64,000 nt of DNA from Cyanobacteria bacterium SBLK (GTDB lineage: Bacteria > Cyanobacteriota > Cyanobacteriia > Cyanobacteriales > Spirulinaceae). The position numbers were made by a program, and so were the translations under genes. This document shows positions 15,528 through 23,911 of the stretch, one piece after another. The notes below the pieces were generated by a model, which saw only the letters and a list, made by a program, of their open reading frames with translations, was not told the DNA's origin and ran no database searches. Location of the stretch: positions 62,001-126,000 of the forward strand of contig JAGHZQ010000052.1 in assembly GCA_017746715.1 (NCBI GenBank). The letters are read 5' to 3'. The stretch's first letter is position 1. Each line of letters starts with the position of its first letter.

Positions 15528-17066
15528 ATGGTAACTGCAAGCAAACCACCCGCTAAACCCAATAAATTTGAAAAATATAAAGCAGAAAAAGACGGACTCA
15601 GCGTAAAAGACGAAATCGAACATTTTGCTCGAATCGGCTGGGAAGCCGTCGATAAAACAGATCTGGAACAACGCCTGAAATGGTTGGGCATTTTCTACCG
15701 TCCCGTCACTCCTGGTAAATTCATGTTTCGCCTGCGGACTCCCAATGGGATTGTTTCGAGTCAAGGAATGCGGATGTTAGCCGAGATCGTACAACGTTAT
15801 GGCGATGATGGCAGTGCAGATATAACCACCCGTCAAAATCTGCAACTGAGAGGAGTGCGTTTGGAAGATATGCCGGAAATTTTCCGCAAGTTAGAGGCAG
15901 TGGGCATTACCTCCATGCAGTCGGGAATGGACAATGTTCGCAATATTACCGGATCGCCTATTGCCGGGATTGATGGGGACGAACTCATCGATACGCGAGA
16001 GTTAGTGCAAAAAGTACAAGATGCCATTACCAATAAAGGGCAAGGGAACTATGCGTTTACCAATCTGCCGCGCAAGTTTAACATTGCCCTTGAAGGCGGG
16101 CGAGATAATTCCGTTCATGCTGAAATTAATGATATTGCTTTTGTTCCTGCCTATCGAGAAGGGAAATTAGGGTTTAACGTTCTCGTGGGTGGGTTCTTTT
16201 CTGCCAAGCGTTGTGCTTCTGCCATTCCCCTCAATGCTTGGATTCCTCCCAACGAAGATGTTGTGACTTTATCCTGTGCGATTCTCTCTGTGTTTCGCGA
16301 CAATGGTTCTCGGGCAAATCGCCAAAAATCTCGCCTCATGTGGTTGATTGATGAATGGGGCATCGATAAGTTTCGAGCAGAAGTAGAAACGGTTTTTGGC
16401 AAAGAACTTTTATCGGCTGCTCCCAAAGATGAAATCGACTGGGATAAACGGGATTGTTTGGGAGTTCATTCACAAAAACAAACCGGATATAGTTATGTCG
16501 GCATACACGTTCCTGTCGGTCGTTTTGATGCGGAAGGAATGTTTGAATTAGCTCGTTTGGCAGAAGTTTACGGTCAAGGAGAATTGCGTTTAACCGTTGA
16601 GCAAAATGTTGTTATTCCCTATGTTGCTAACGAAAATGTGGAGACTTTTTTAGCCGAACCCATTCTACAAAAATACTCTATTTCACCGACTCCCTTAGTT
16701 CGATCGCTCGTCTCTTGTACGGGGAGTCAATTTTGTAAATTTGCCCTCGTGGAAACCAAACAACGCGCTTTAGAAATCGCCCGAAATTTGGATGAAAAAT
16801 TAGAGTTTGGCGATCGCGTTCGCATTCATTGGACGGGATGCCCCAACTCTTGCGGACAGCCCCAAGTTGCCGATATTGGCTTAATGGGAACCAAAGTGCG
16901 TAAAGAGGGAAAAACCGTGGAAGGGGTCGATCTTTACATGGGAGGAACCGTTGGGAAAGATGCCAAACTCGGCACTTGCGTTCGCAAAGGAATTCCTTGT
17001 GACGAACTCCCCCAAGTCTTAGAAGAATTGGCGATCGAAAAGTTTGGCGCAACACCAAAATCTTGA
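15528..17066 (+). CDS. nirA: Ferredoxin-nitrite reductase NirA
   Basis: Reduces nitrite to ammonium with six electrons from ferredoxin, using sirohaem and a [4Fe-4S] cluster. The four cluster/sirohaem cysteines are visible: C397 and C403 in SCTGSQFCKF, C438 and C442 in GCPNSCGQ. The duplicated sulfite/nitrite reductase half-domains are complete, including NVRNITGSPIAG (residues 136-147). At 512 residues it is full length with no C-terminal extension. It is led by an NtcA class II promoter and ended by a strong terminator at 17135-17159, so it can be transcribed alone, ahead of nrtP and narB. Confidence 0.97.
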   Translation: MVTASKPPAKPNKFEKYKAEKDGLSVKDEIEHFARIGWEAVDKTDLEQRLKWLGIFYRPVTPGKFMFRLRTPNGIVSSQGMRMLAEIVQRYGDDGSADITTRQNLQLRGVRLEDMPEIFRKLEAVGITSMQSGMDNVRNITGSPIAGIDGDELIDTRELVQKVQDAITNKGQGNYAFTNLPRKFNIALEGGRDNSVHAEINDIAFVPAYREGKLGFNVLVGGFFSAKRCASAIPLNAWIPPNEDVVTLSCAILSVFRDNGSRANRQKSRLMWLIDEWGIDKFRAEVETVFGKELLSAAPKDEIDWDKRDCLGVHSQKQTGYSYVGIHVPVGRFDAEGMFELARLAEVYGQGELRLTVEQNVVIPYVANENVETFLAEPILQKYSISPTPLVRSLVSCTGSQFCKFALVETKQRALEIARNLDEKLEFGDRVRIHWTGCPNSCGQPQVADIGLMGTKVRKEGKTVEGVDLYMGGTVGKDAKLGTCVRKGIPCDELPQVLEELAIEKFGATPKS

Positions 17067-17134
17067 ATCTTATTGTCGGGATATAACATGGTTACGTCCC
17101 TACAATCTTCCTACTGCTTTCCTGAATCGATAAA

Positions 17135-17159
17135 CTCGGCGATCGCCGAGCTTTTTTTT
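17135..17159 (+). terminator. Intrinsic terminator after nirA with a HIP1 tip
   Basis: CTCGGCGATCGCCGAG (17135-17150) is a perfect 16 bp palindrome followed by C and eight T residues. The HIP1 octamer GCGATCGC forms the centre of the stem-loop. Confidence 0.88.
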
Positions 17160-17175
17160 GTATCTTTGATTTATT

Positions 17176-17214
17176 TATGCAAAAAATGAATTAAGAAAAG
17201 TCTGTTTTTGCATA
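17176..17214. promoter_or_regulatory. Long inverted repeat upstream of the nrtP NtcA site
   Basis: TATGCAAAAA (17176-17185) and TTTTTGCATA (17205-17214) are perfect 10-base arms around a 19-base spacer. They end 14 bp upstream of the NtcA site. Each arm carries the TGCA core seen in the boxes ahead of nirA and narB. A dimeric regulator could bind here; a transcript hairpin is the alternative. Confidence 0.45.
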
Positions 17215-17228
17215 GTTAATTAATTTTT

Positions 17229-17242
17229 GTAACAAGAGATAC
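17229..17242 (+). promoter_or_regulatory. NtcA binding site of nrtP
   Basis: GTAACAAGAGATAC is a perfect GTA-N8-TAC site and shares its first eight bases with the nirA site. No clean TAN3T box is found at 22 bp; TATATCT at 17271-17277 is 28 bp away, and GATTCT (17265-17270) is at the right distance but a poor match. Confidence 0.75.
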
Positions 17243-17458
17243 GAAATACTCTTAAAAAGGGTGTGATTCTTATATCTCAGATTAAAGGATCTAGAGATTT
17301 CAATTCGAACAATTTAGAGACTTCAATCATTGTAAACTCGTTCAACAATTGACTCGTTTGCATTATCGGAATTCTTAGCCTTAAACATAGCTAAATTTCC
17401 CCTCTCGAACTCGAAAAAATACTAGCCTTTCTGTTGTTTCGCAACCTAAAAATCGAGA

Positions 17459-19012
17459 ATGCTTGGTGAATTATTTTTCCACTTTAATCGCGGTCGATAC
17501 CGTATTTTGCACCTAACGTGGTTTGCTTTTTTTCTGTCGTTTGTCGTGTGGTTTAACTTTGCCCCCTTCGCAACGTCAGTCAAAGCCGATTTTGGTTTAG
17601 AAATCGGTCAAGTTCGCACCATTGCAATCTGTAACGTTGCCCTGACCGTTCCCGCCCGAGTCATTATCGGGATGTTACTAGATAAATACGGGCCGCGCAT
17701 TACCTATTCTTTGCTGCTGATGTATGCAGCAATTCCTTGTCTCACCTTTGCACTGGCACAAAACTTCAGCCAATTGGTTATCAGCCGTTTGGCTTTGGGG
17801 ATTGTCGGTGCGGGCTTCGTAATCGGCATTCGGATGGTCGCCGAGTGGTTTCCTCCCAAAGAAATTGGGCTGGCAGAGGGTATTTATGGAGGCTGGGGGA
17901 ACTTTGGTTCTGCGGCTGCTGCTTTTTCTCTGCCAACGATCGCCGGTTGGGTTGCGTTTGGTGCGGTGAATCCCCTCACGGGAGAAGCCATGTTGAATTG
18001 GCGTGCGGCGATCGCCCTCACGGGAATCATGGCGGCAGTCTATGGGGCAATTTACTTCTTCAGCGTGAAGGATACTCCCGATGGCAAAGTTTATCAACGT
18101 CCCAGTAAGGCAGGCGGAATTGAAGTCACCACCAAAAAGGACTTTTGGTTCTTGTTGTTGATGAACATGCCTTTAATTGGCATTCTCGGAGTATTGGCAT
18201 GGCGTTTAAAGAAAGTCGGCTTTCTCGAACCCACCGCCCTTTATATTATTTGGGTGTTTTTGGCGGGTTTGTATCTCTTCCAAGCCTACGGTTGCTGGGA
18301 AGCGAATAAAGATTTAATGACCGGGAAAAAACATTATCCTCCCGAAGATCGTTATAACTTCTCTCAAGTTGCCATTCTCGAACTGACTTATATCGTTAAC
18401 TTTGGCTCCGAACTTGCCGTCGTTTCCATGTTGCCTGCCTTCTTTGAAGGAACTTTCGGCTTAACCAAGCAAGCTGCTGGGATGATTGCTGCCAGTTACG
18501 CTTTTATGAACCTCATGTCCCGTCCGGGGGGCGGCTTGATTTCCGATAAGTTGGGTTCTCGCAAAAACACGATGGCCGTGTTGACTGCGGGGATGTCTAT
18601 CGGTTACTTGGTAATGAGTACCGTCACGGGAAGTTGGTTTTTGCCCATCGCCGTTCTCTTAACCATGTGCTGTTCTTTCTTCGTCCAAGCGGCTGAAGGT
18701 TCGACCTTTGCGATCGTTCCTCTGGTTAAGCGTCGCATTACCGGGCAAATTGCCGGTAATGTTGGAGCCTATGGTAATGTGGGGGCGGTTGCCTATCTCA
18801 CCCTCTTCAGTTTGGTGCCCGAAGGGGCGGTCGGCAATAGTATTTTCTTTCAAACCCTCGGGACTGCCGGAATGATCGTCGCGTTCCTCTGCTGGTTCGT
18901 TCTCAAAGAACCGAAAGGTTCTTTCTCCGAACATCACGAAGGCGAAGAAGATTTCGTCCATCCTCCCATTAGCGATCGCGTGGATGACTCTCCTATCTAT
19001 AGCGATCGCTAA
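17459..19012 (+). CDS. nrtP: Nitrate/nitrite transporter NrtP (MFS, NNP family)
   Basis: Imports nitrate and nitrite across the inner membrane. A major-facilitator protein with 12 predicted membrane segments and 517 residues. Both nitrate signatures of the NNP family are present: GGWGNFGSAAAAF near residues 143-155 and GNVGAYGNVGAVAY near 435-448. The large loop with a soluble stretch between segments 6 and 7 (VKDTPDGKVYQRPSKAGG) is usual for cyanobacterial NrtP. It lies between nirA and narB on the same strand, with its own NtcA site upstream and a hairpin terminator downstream. Confidence 0.95.
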   Translation: MLGELFFHFNRGRYRILHLTWFAFFLSFVVWFNFAPFATSVKADFGLEIGQVRTIAICNVALTVPARVIIGMLLDKYGPRITYSLLLMYAAIPCLTFALAQNFSQLVISRLALGIVGAGFVIGIRMVAEWFPPKEIGLAEGIYGGWGNFGSAAAAFSLPTIAGWVAFGAVNPLTGEAMLNWRAAIALTGIMAAVYGAIYFFSVKDTPDGKVYQRPSKAGGIEVTTKKDFWFLLLMNMPLIGILGVLAWRLKKVGFLEPTALYIIWVFLAGLYLFQAYGCWEANKDLMTGKKHYPPEDRYNFSQVAILELTYIVNFGSELAVVSMLPAFFEGTFGLTKQAAGMIAASYAFMNLMSRPGGGLISDKLGSRKNTMAVLTAGMSIGYLVMSTVTGSWFLPIAVLLTMCCSFFVQAAEGSTFAIVPLVKRRITGQIAGNVGAYGNVGAVAYLTLFSLVPEGAVGNSIFFQTLGTAGMIVAFLCWFVLKEPKGSFSEHHEGEEDFVHPPISDRVDDSPIYSDR

Positions 19013-19020
19013 TTAATCTG

Positions 19021-19055
19021 GTAAGGACGTTAACTGCAACGTCCTTACATTGTTT
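19021..19055 (+). terminator. Intrinsic terminator after nrtP
   Basis: GTAAGGACGTT (19021-19031) and AACGTCCTTAC (19038-19048) form an 11 bp perfect stem with a six-base loop, followed by ATTGTTTTT. Confidence 0.8.
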
Positions 19056-19075
19056 TTGCAAAGATGAATATTTTT

Positions 19076-19132
19076 TGAATTCAAAATTTAGGCTGAAGTC
19101 AAAACAATTCAAAATTATCAATTCAAAATTAA
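19076..19132. repeat. Degenerate AATTCAAAATT repeats
   Basis: Three copies of AATTCAAAATT or a near match (about 19079, 19108, 19121) lie in the nrtP-narB spacer. They resemble the TTTTGAA heptamer array at 56101-56121 read on the other strand. Confidence 0.45.
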
Positions 19133-19176
19133 TCTCCAGCTAAATCATAATTTTGTTTAACTAAAAAAAATACTCA

Positions 19177-19191
19177 ATGCAGTTTTTGCAT
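19177..19191 (+). promoter_or_regulatory. LysR-type dyad upstream of narB
   Basis: ATGCAGTTTTTGCAT is a 15-base inverted repeat (5-base arms) with the T-N11-A pattern of LysR-type sites. TATAAA at 19235-19240 could be the -10 region. No NtcA consensus is found in this spacer, so control of narB may differ from that of nirA and nrtP. Confidence 0.4.
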
Positions 19192-19308
19192 CTTTCTATA
19201 ACGAAAAATGCTTTATTCATGCTAATTCAAGAGATATAAAAGTTCTCTTTGAGTTATTTTTATTCTAATCTTTTCTCTCAAACATTAAACTATTCGCCCT
19301 TCGTTAAC

Positions 19309-21705
19309 ATGACTGAACCAGCTAAAACCTTATGTCCTTATTGCGGTGTCGGTTGCGGCCTTGAAGTTTTGCCCCCCGCACTCCCCGATCGCCCCACCTT
19401 GCGAGATAGTGAAGGCAATCCCATCTGGCGGGTGCGGGGCGATCGCAATCATCCCTCCAGTCAAGGAATGGTCTGTGTTAAAGGTGCAACTATTGCCGAG
19501 TCGTTAGAGCAAGATCGCCTCAAATATCCCATGATGCGAGACTCTCTCGAGGACGCGTTCCGGCGGGTCAGTTGGGATGAGGCTCTCGATCGCATTGTCA
19601 ATCGCCTGCAAACCGTGCGTTACACCAAAGGTGCGGAGGCGATTTGCATGTATGGTTCGGGACAGTTTCAGACCGAAGATTATTATGTGGCGCAAAAGTT
19701 ATTAAAGGGCTGTTTGGGAACGAATAATTTTGATGCCAATTCTCGCCTCTGCATGTCTTCGGCGGTTTCGGGATACATGCAAAGTTTTGGATCCGACGGT
19801 CCCCCCTGTTGTTACGACGACCTCGAAGAGACGGATTTTGCCTTTTTAATCGGCACCAATACCGCCGAATGCCACCCCATTGTTTTCAATCGCTTGGCGA
19901 AATATCACAAGCGCAATCGGAAGGTGAAAATGGTGGTCGTGGATCCCCGTCGCACGCCGACTGCCGAAAAAGCCGATATTCATCTAGCCATTAAACCGGG
20001 AACCGATATCGATCTCCTCAATGGGATTGCCCATTTATTGATGCGTTGGGGCAAGATCGACACGATTTTTATCGACGAATGCACCCGCAATTTTTCTGCT
20101 TATGCCGCAACGATCTGGAATTATCCCCCGGAAGCGGTGGCCAAAAAATGCGGCATTTCCGTGCAAAATTTGCAAAAGGTGGCGAAGTTGTGGGCTAATA
20201 GCGATCGCGTGCTTTCTCTTTGGTCTATGGGAATCAATCAATCTTCGGAAGGGACGGCGAAGGTAAGGACTCTCATTAATCTGCACTTAATGACGGGCAA
20301 TATTGGCAAACCAGGGGCGGGGCCGTTTTCCCTCACGGGTCAGCCTAATGCCATGGGAGGGCGAGAAACTGGGGGACTGGCGTATATTTTACCGGGGTAT
20401 CGCTTTATCAAAAATCCCCAACACCGGGCCGAAGTTGAGGAAATTTGGGGCTTAAAACCGGGGAGTATTTCCCCGGAACCGGGGCGGGATGCTTGGGAGA
20501 TCGTGCGCGGTTTGGAACGCGGGGAGGTAGGGGTTGTGTGGATTGCTGCGACGAATCCCGCCGTCAGCATGCCGGATATTCGCCGCACTCAAGAAGCGTT
20601 AAGACTTTCTCCTTTTACTATTTACCAAGATGCCTACTATCCCACGGAAACGGCGGCCTACGCTCACGTTTTGCTTCCGGCGGCACAGTGGGGAGAAAAA
20701 ACAGGAACGATGACCAATTCGGAACGAGTCGTTACTCTCTGTCCCCAGTTTAAGCATCGGGTGGGGGAATCGCGGGCGGATTGGGAAATTTTTGCAGAAG
20801 TGGGTCGCCGCATGGGATTCGAGGCACAGTTCGATTTTGCTGATTCTGCGGCGGTGCATCGGGAGTTTGTCACTTTGACTCGCGATCGCCCCTGCGATAT
20901 GACGGGTATCAGTCACGATCGCTTGCACGAAGAGCAAACCATTCAATGGCCGTGTTTGGACAGTCACCAGTCACCAGTCACCAGCGATGCCCTGAGACCG
21001 TTGAGCGAAGCCGAAACGAGCTTGTCGAAGGGTCACCAGTCAGATGAACAACAACCCACCCCTAACCCCCTCCCAAGAGGGGGAGAGCAAGAGGGGAAAA
21101 ATCAACAACAAATAATAAATAACCGCGGCAAACGCTTATATACAGACTTAAAGTTCCATACTCCCGACGGACGGGCGATTTTTGCGGCGTATCATTCCAA
21201 GGGGTTGGCGGAACCTCCCGATGAGGATTATCCTTTCGTGTTGGCGACCGGTCGCTTGTACGGCCATTGGCACACCCAAACTCGCACGGGACGCATTGAG
21301 AAAATCAAAAAGATGCACCCCGAACCTTTCCTCGAAATTCATCCCCACGATGCGAAACAATTGGGGGTTAAAGATAAGGATTGGTTGGAGGTGCGATCGC
21401 GGCGTGGGGTCTGTCGCTTGCCGGCGAAGGTGACGAAGGCGATCGCGAAGGGGACGGTGTTTGCACCCATGCACTGGGGAGCGCTCTGGGCTTATGATGC
21501 GGAAGTTAACGCTCTCACTCACTCAATCGCCTGTCCCGATTCTTTGCAACCGGAGTTAAAGGCTTGTGCGGTGCGGGTTCAAGTGATGACTCCCGAATCG
21601 ATTGTTGCGGAACTTGCCCAGCAACGCAATTCACCGGAAACCCTTCCTCGCGATCTCAATAACACCATCCTGCGCGATACGGCAGAGGCCGTGCTGACGG
21701 TTTAA
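19309..21705 (+). CDS. narB: Ferredoxin-nitrate reductase NarB with repeat-derived insertion
   Basis: Reduces nitrate to nitrite with electrons from ferredoxin. An N-terminal [4Fe-4S] cluster is bound by C9, C12, C16 and C56 (CPYCGVGC...GMVC). The bis-MGD molybdenum centre is expected to use C148 (NSRLCMSS). ATG 19309 gives the usual N-terminus MTEPAKTLCPYCGVGCG; the in-frame TTG at 19249 would add 20 unrelated residues. Between IQWPC and GKRLYTDLKFHTP there are about 45-50 more residues than I expect for the family. That segment is made of repeats normally found between genes (20958-21122) but keeps the frame. The 3' part with ATGRLYGHWHTQTRTGR is intact, so the enzyme is probably functional. 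Confidence 0.95.
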   Translation: MTEPAKTLCPYCGVGCGLEVLPPALPDRPTLRDSEGNPIWRVRGDRNHPSSQGMVCVKGATIAESLEQDRLKYPMMRDSLEDAFRRVSWDEALDRIVNRLQTVRYTKGAEAICMYGSGQFQTEDYYVAQKLLKGCLGTNNFDANSRLCMSSAVSGYMQSFGSDGPPCCYDDLEETDFAFLIGTNTAECHPIVFNRLAKYHKRNRKVKMVVVDPRRTPTAEKADIHLAIKPGTDIDLLNGIAHLLMRWGKIDTIFIDECTRNFSAYAATIWNYPPEAVAKKCGISVQNLQKVAKLWANSDRVLSLWSMGINQSSEGTAKVRTLINLHLMTGNIGKPGAGPFSLTGQPNAMGGRETGGLAYILPGYRFIKNPQHRAEVEEIWGLKPGSISPEPGRDAWEIVRGLERGEVGVVWIAATNPAVSMPDIRRTQEALRLSPFTIYQDAYYPTETAAYAHVLLPAAQWGEKTGTMTNSERVVTLCPQFKHRVGESRADWEIFAEVGRRMGFEAQFDFADSAAVHREFVTLTRDRPCDMTGISHDRLHEEQTIQWPCLDSHQSPVTSDALRPLSEAETSLSKGHQSDEQQPTPNPLPRGGEQEGKNQQQIINNRGKRLYTDLKFHTPDGRAIFAAYHSKGLAEPPDEDYPFVLATGRLYGHWHTQTRTGRIEKIKKMHPEPFLEIHPHDAKQLGVKDKDWLEVRSRRGVCRLPAKVTKAIAKGTVFAPMHWGALWAYDAEVNALTHSIACPDSLQPELKACAVRVQVMTPESIVAELAQQRNSPETLPRDLNNTILRDTAEAVLTV
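20958..21122. repeat. Composite of interspersed repeats inside narB
   Basis: In order: three-fold CAGTCAC heptamers (20961-20984); TTGAGCGAAGCCGAAACGAG and CTTGTCGAAGGG (21001-21032); a further CACCAGTCA; a C-rich/G-rich palindrome CCCCCTCCCAAGAGGGGG (about 21066-21083); and an A-rich CAACAACAAATAATAAATAA tract. No stop codon is made in the narB frame. Confidence 0.85.
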
Positions 21706-21719
21706 AATTGTGTCAATGG

Positions 21720-21923
21720 TTAGCGTCCGAGGGCGTTCCACAGTCCGGCTTCACCCAAGATAAGGGGGGCTGAATCCGGATTGCTGGAATCCAGATGATT
21801 GCTGATGGTGATGGGGATCGCCCCGACGATGAATGAGGCTAAAGCGACGCAAATTACCAGCAGATAAGGGTGTTCGGCGTGATGTTCGAGGGGGCGATCG
21901 TGGGTATGTCCGTGAGTATTCAT
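21720..21923 (-). CDS. Small histidine-rich single-span membrane protein
   Basis: A 67-residue protein that I do not recognise. Residues 1-19 are rich in histidine (MNTHGHTHDRPLEHHAEHP), followed by one membrane segment YLLVICVALASFIVGAIPITI and a polar C-terminus ending LWNALGR. GGAGGA sits seven bases before the ATG at 21923, which settles the start against a longer reading frame. It converges on narB with only 14 bp between the stops. Metal binding by the His-rich tail is a guess. Confidence 0.7.
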   Translation of the reverse strand: MNTHGHTHDRPLEHHAEHPYLLVICVALASFIVGAIPITISNHLDSSNPDSAPLILGEAGLWNALGR

Positions 21924-22178
21924 GGGGCAGTCCTCCGTAATGCTTATTTTCAAAATGTAGCCAATGTTACAGAATAAATCCAAGAAATTGTAACATTTTT
22001 TACAGTTTTTTTACCGTACTTCATATTTAAAGCGATCGCTCTCTGTCGAGGGTTTGGATTTTGGGGATGCGATCGCGAGTGGCTCAACAGATTTATAAGT
22101 CTTATATTGCATTACGATAAATGGTAAAATTTTTGAATGACCCAAATTGCCAGTTACAGAATTAGCCTCTAATAATTA

Positions 22179-23093
22179 ATGGAAAAAATCCTCACAAAAA
22201 ACGCAATAACAAAACATGCCTATTGGATTGAAAAAATCTGCAAGTTGAGTGGAGATTTTGGAGATAATTCTAATAAATTAGAAGAAGAGCTTAATGATGA
22301 CATTCAAAATCAGGGAATTAACTCTCTAATCGATCGTTTACGCTTATGTGGAGATATTCCGGAGTCTTATGGTCGAGATTCCAGCGAAGAAAAATTATAC
22401 GCAAAATATACCGATTTCTTGTTAGCAGCAACATTCAAAACTATAGGCTTAAAAACCCTAGTTTTAAAGGAAAGGGCAGATGTTGCAGATGTAGAGATAT
22501 TTGCTAAGTCTTATAGTTTTGTAGCAGATGCAAAATCTTTTCGTCTTAGTAGAACAGCAAAAAATCAAAAAGATTTTAAAGTACAGGCAATGGATAGATG
22601 GAAGCATGGCAAACCATACGCAATGATTGTTTGCCCAATTTACCAATTACCCAAGAAATCCAGCCAAATTTATATACAAGCCAGTAGTCGTAATGTTTGT
22701 ATTTTTACATATTCACATCTTGCTATGCTGCTTTCATTTTCTCTGTTTGAAGGTAACGCTAAAACTGAAGAATTGATTCATGAAATTTTCAAAACAATCT
22801 CAGCATTAAATCCCTCAAAAGATGCAAGTTTTTATTGGATGGCAGTTAATAGAACGATGCTTGAATTTTCCCAGAAGATAGATGAACTATGGAAAATAGA
22901 AAAACAAGCATCTATCGAGTCTATTGATATAGCCAAGCAAGAAGCCCTTAAGTTTCTAGCAGAGGAAAGAGAGAAAATCATGCAAATGAGTCATGAACAG
23001 GCTCTCGTGGAACTTTTAAAAGTTCACAAAATAGAAAGCAAAATTAAAACAATAAAATCCGTTCGTAATAACAATCTTCTTGAAATTAAGTAG
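22179..23093 (+). CDS. HindIII-family type II restriction endonuclease
   Basis: Cuts unmethylated DNA; by homology the target is likely AAGCTT. Residues 104-125 (DVEIFAKSYSFVADAKSFRLSR) match the catalytic region I know from HindIII, including the run ADAKSFRLSRTAKNQKDFKV. The PD-(D/E)xK active site would be Asp104, Asp117 and Lys119, with Glu70 or Glu71 of SSEEKLYAKYTDFLLA as the helper acid. The length of 304 residues is close to HindIII (300). The gene is AT-rich beside its GC-richer neighbours, suggesting transfer. The partner methyltransferase starts eight bases after its stop. Confidence 0.93.
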   Translation: MEKILTKNAITKHAYWIEKICKLSGDFGDNSNKLEEELNDDIQNQGINSLIDRLRLCGDIPESYGRDSSEEKLYAKYTDFLLAATFKTIGLKTLVLKERADVADVEIFAKSYSFVADAKSFRLSRTAKNQKDFKVQAMDRWKHGKPYAMIVCPIYQLPKKSSQIYIQASSRNVCIFTYSHLAMLLSFSLFEGNAKTEELIHEIFKTISALNPSKDASFYWMAVNRTMLEFSQKIDELWKIEKQASIESIDIAKQEALKFLAEEREKIMQMSHEQALVELLKVHKIESKIKTIKSVRNNNLLEIK

Positions 23094-23101
23094 GTAAAAT
23101 T

Positions 23102-23911
23102 ATGTCAACAGCTAACTTCATCAACAAAATATCTCAAGGAGATTGCCTCGAAGTGATGCAACATTTTGAGAGCGAATCTGTGGATATGGTTCTAACTTCT
23201 CCACCTTACGATAACTTGAGAACTTATAAAGGATATACATTTCCCTTTGAAGCGATCGCAAAAGAACTCTATAGAGTCATAAAAAAAGGCGGTGTTGTTG
23301 TTTGGATAGTCGGAGATGCAACCATCAATGGCAGTGAAACTGGAACGAGTTTTAAACAAGCATTATTTTTTAAAGAAATTGGCTTTAATCTCCATGATAC
23401 CATGATTTTTAGAAAAAAGAATCCTATTCCACAGATCTATCGAAAACGATATAATAATGAATTTGAGTATATGTTTATTTTCAGTAAGGGACGAGTTGAA
23501 AAACATAATCCCTTAATGGTAGATTGCTTGCACGCAGGATTAAAACTGAACGGGACAACCTATAAAAATTATTCAAAACGCGAACAGAAAAGGAAGAAAA
23601 TGGCCGACCCCGTAAAACAACAAAAAATCAAAGGAAATATTTGGGAATATGTTGTCGGTAAAAATGCAGAAGATCAAGAAGCAAAAAAACATCCTGCTCC
23701 TTTTCCCTGTCAACTTGCGCGAGATCATATTTCCTCATGGTCGGATCGACAAGATATTATTCTCGATCCGATGTGTGGAAGCGGTACAACTTGTAAAGTT
23801 GCACGAGAACTCGATCGCAATTTTATCGGTATTGATATGAGTCAAGAATATTGCGAAATTGCCAACAAGCGAGTGAGCAACGTGCAAATGGAATTACCGC
23901 TTATCCCTTAA
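23102..23911 (+). CDS. Type II DNA adenine methyltransferase (M.HindIII-like, beta class)
   Basis: Protects the sites cut by the preceding enzyme by methylating adenine N6. The catalytic motif IV SPPY is at residues 33-36 and the SAM-binding motif I DPMCGSGTT at 222-230. That order (IV before I) is the beta-class permutation used by M.HindIII. The protein is 269 residues and complete. Its stop overlaps the stop of a remnant on the opposite strand. AT-rich codon use matches the nuclease gene, so the pair was probably acquired together. Confidence 0.92.
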   Translation: MSTANFINKISQGDCLEVMQHFESESVDMVLTSPPYDNLRTYKGYTFPFEAIAKELYRVIKKGGVVVWIVGDATINGSETGTSFKQALFFKEIGFNLHDTMIFRKKNPIPQIYRKRYNNEFEYMFIFSKGRVEKHNPLMVDCLHAGLKLNGTTYKNYSKREQKRKKMADPVKQQKIKGNIWEYVVGKNAEDQEAKKHPAPFPCQLARDHISSWSDRQDIILDPMCGSGTTCKVARELDRNFIGIDMSQEYCEIANKRVSNVQMELPLIP

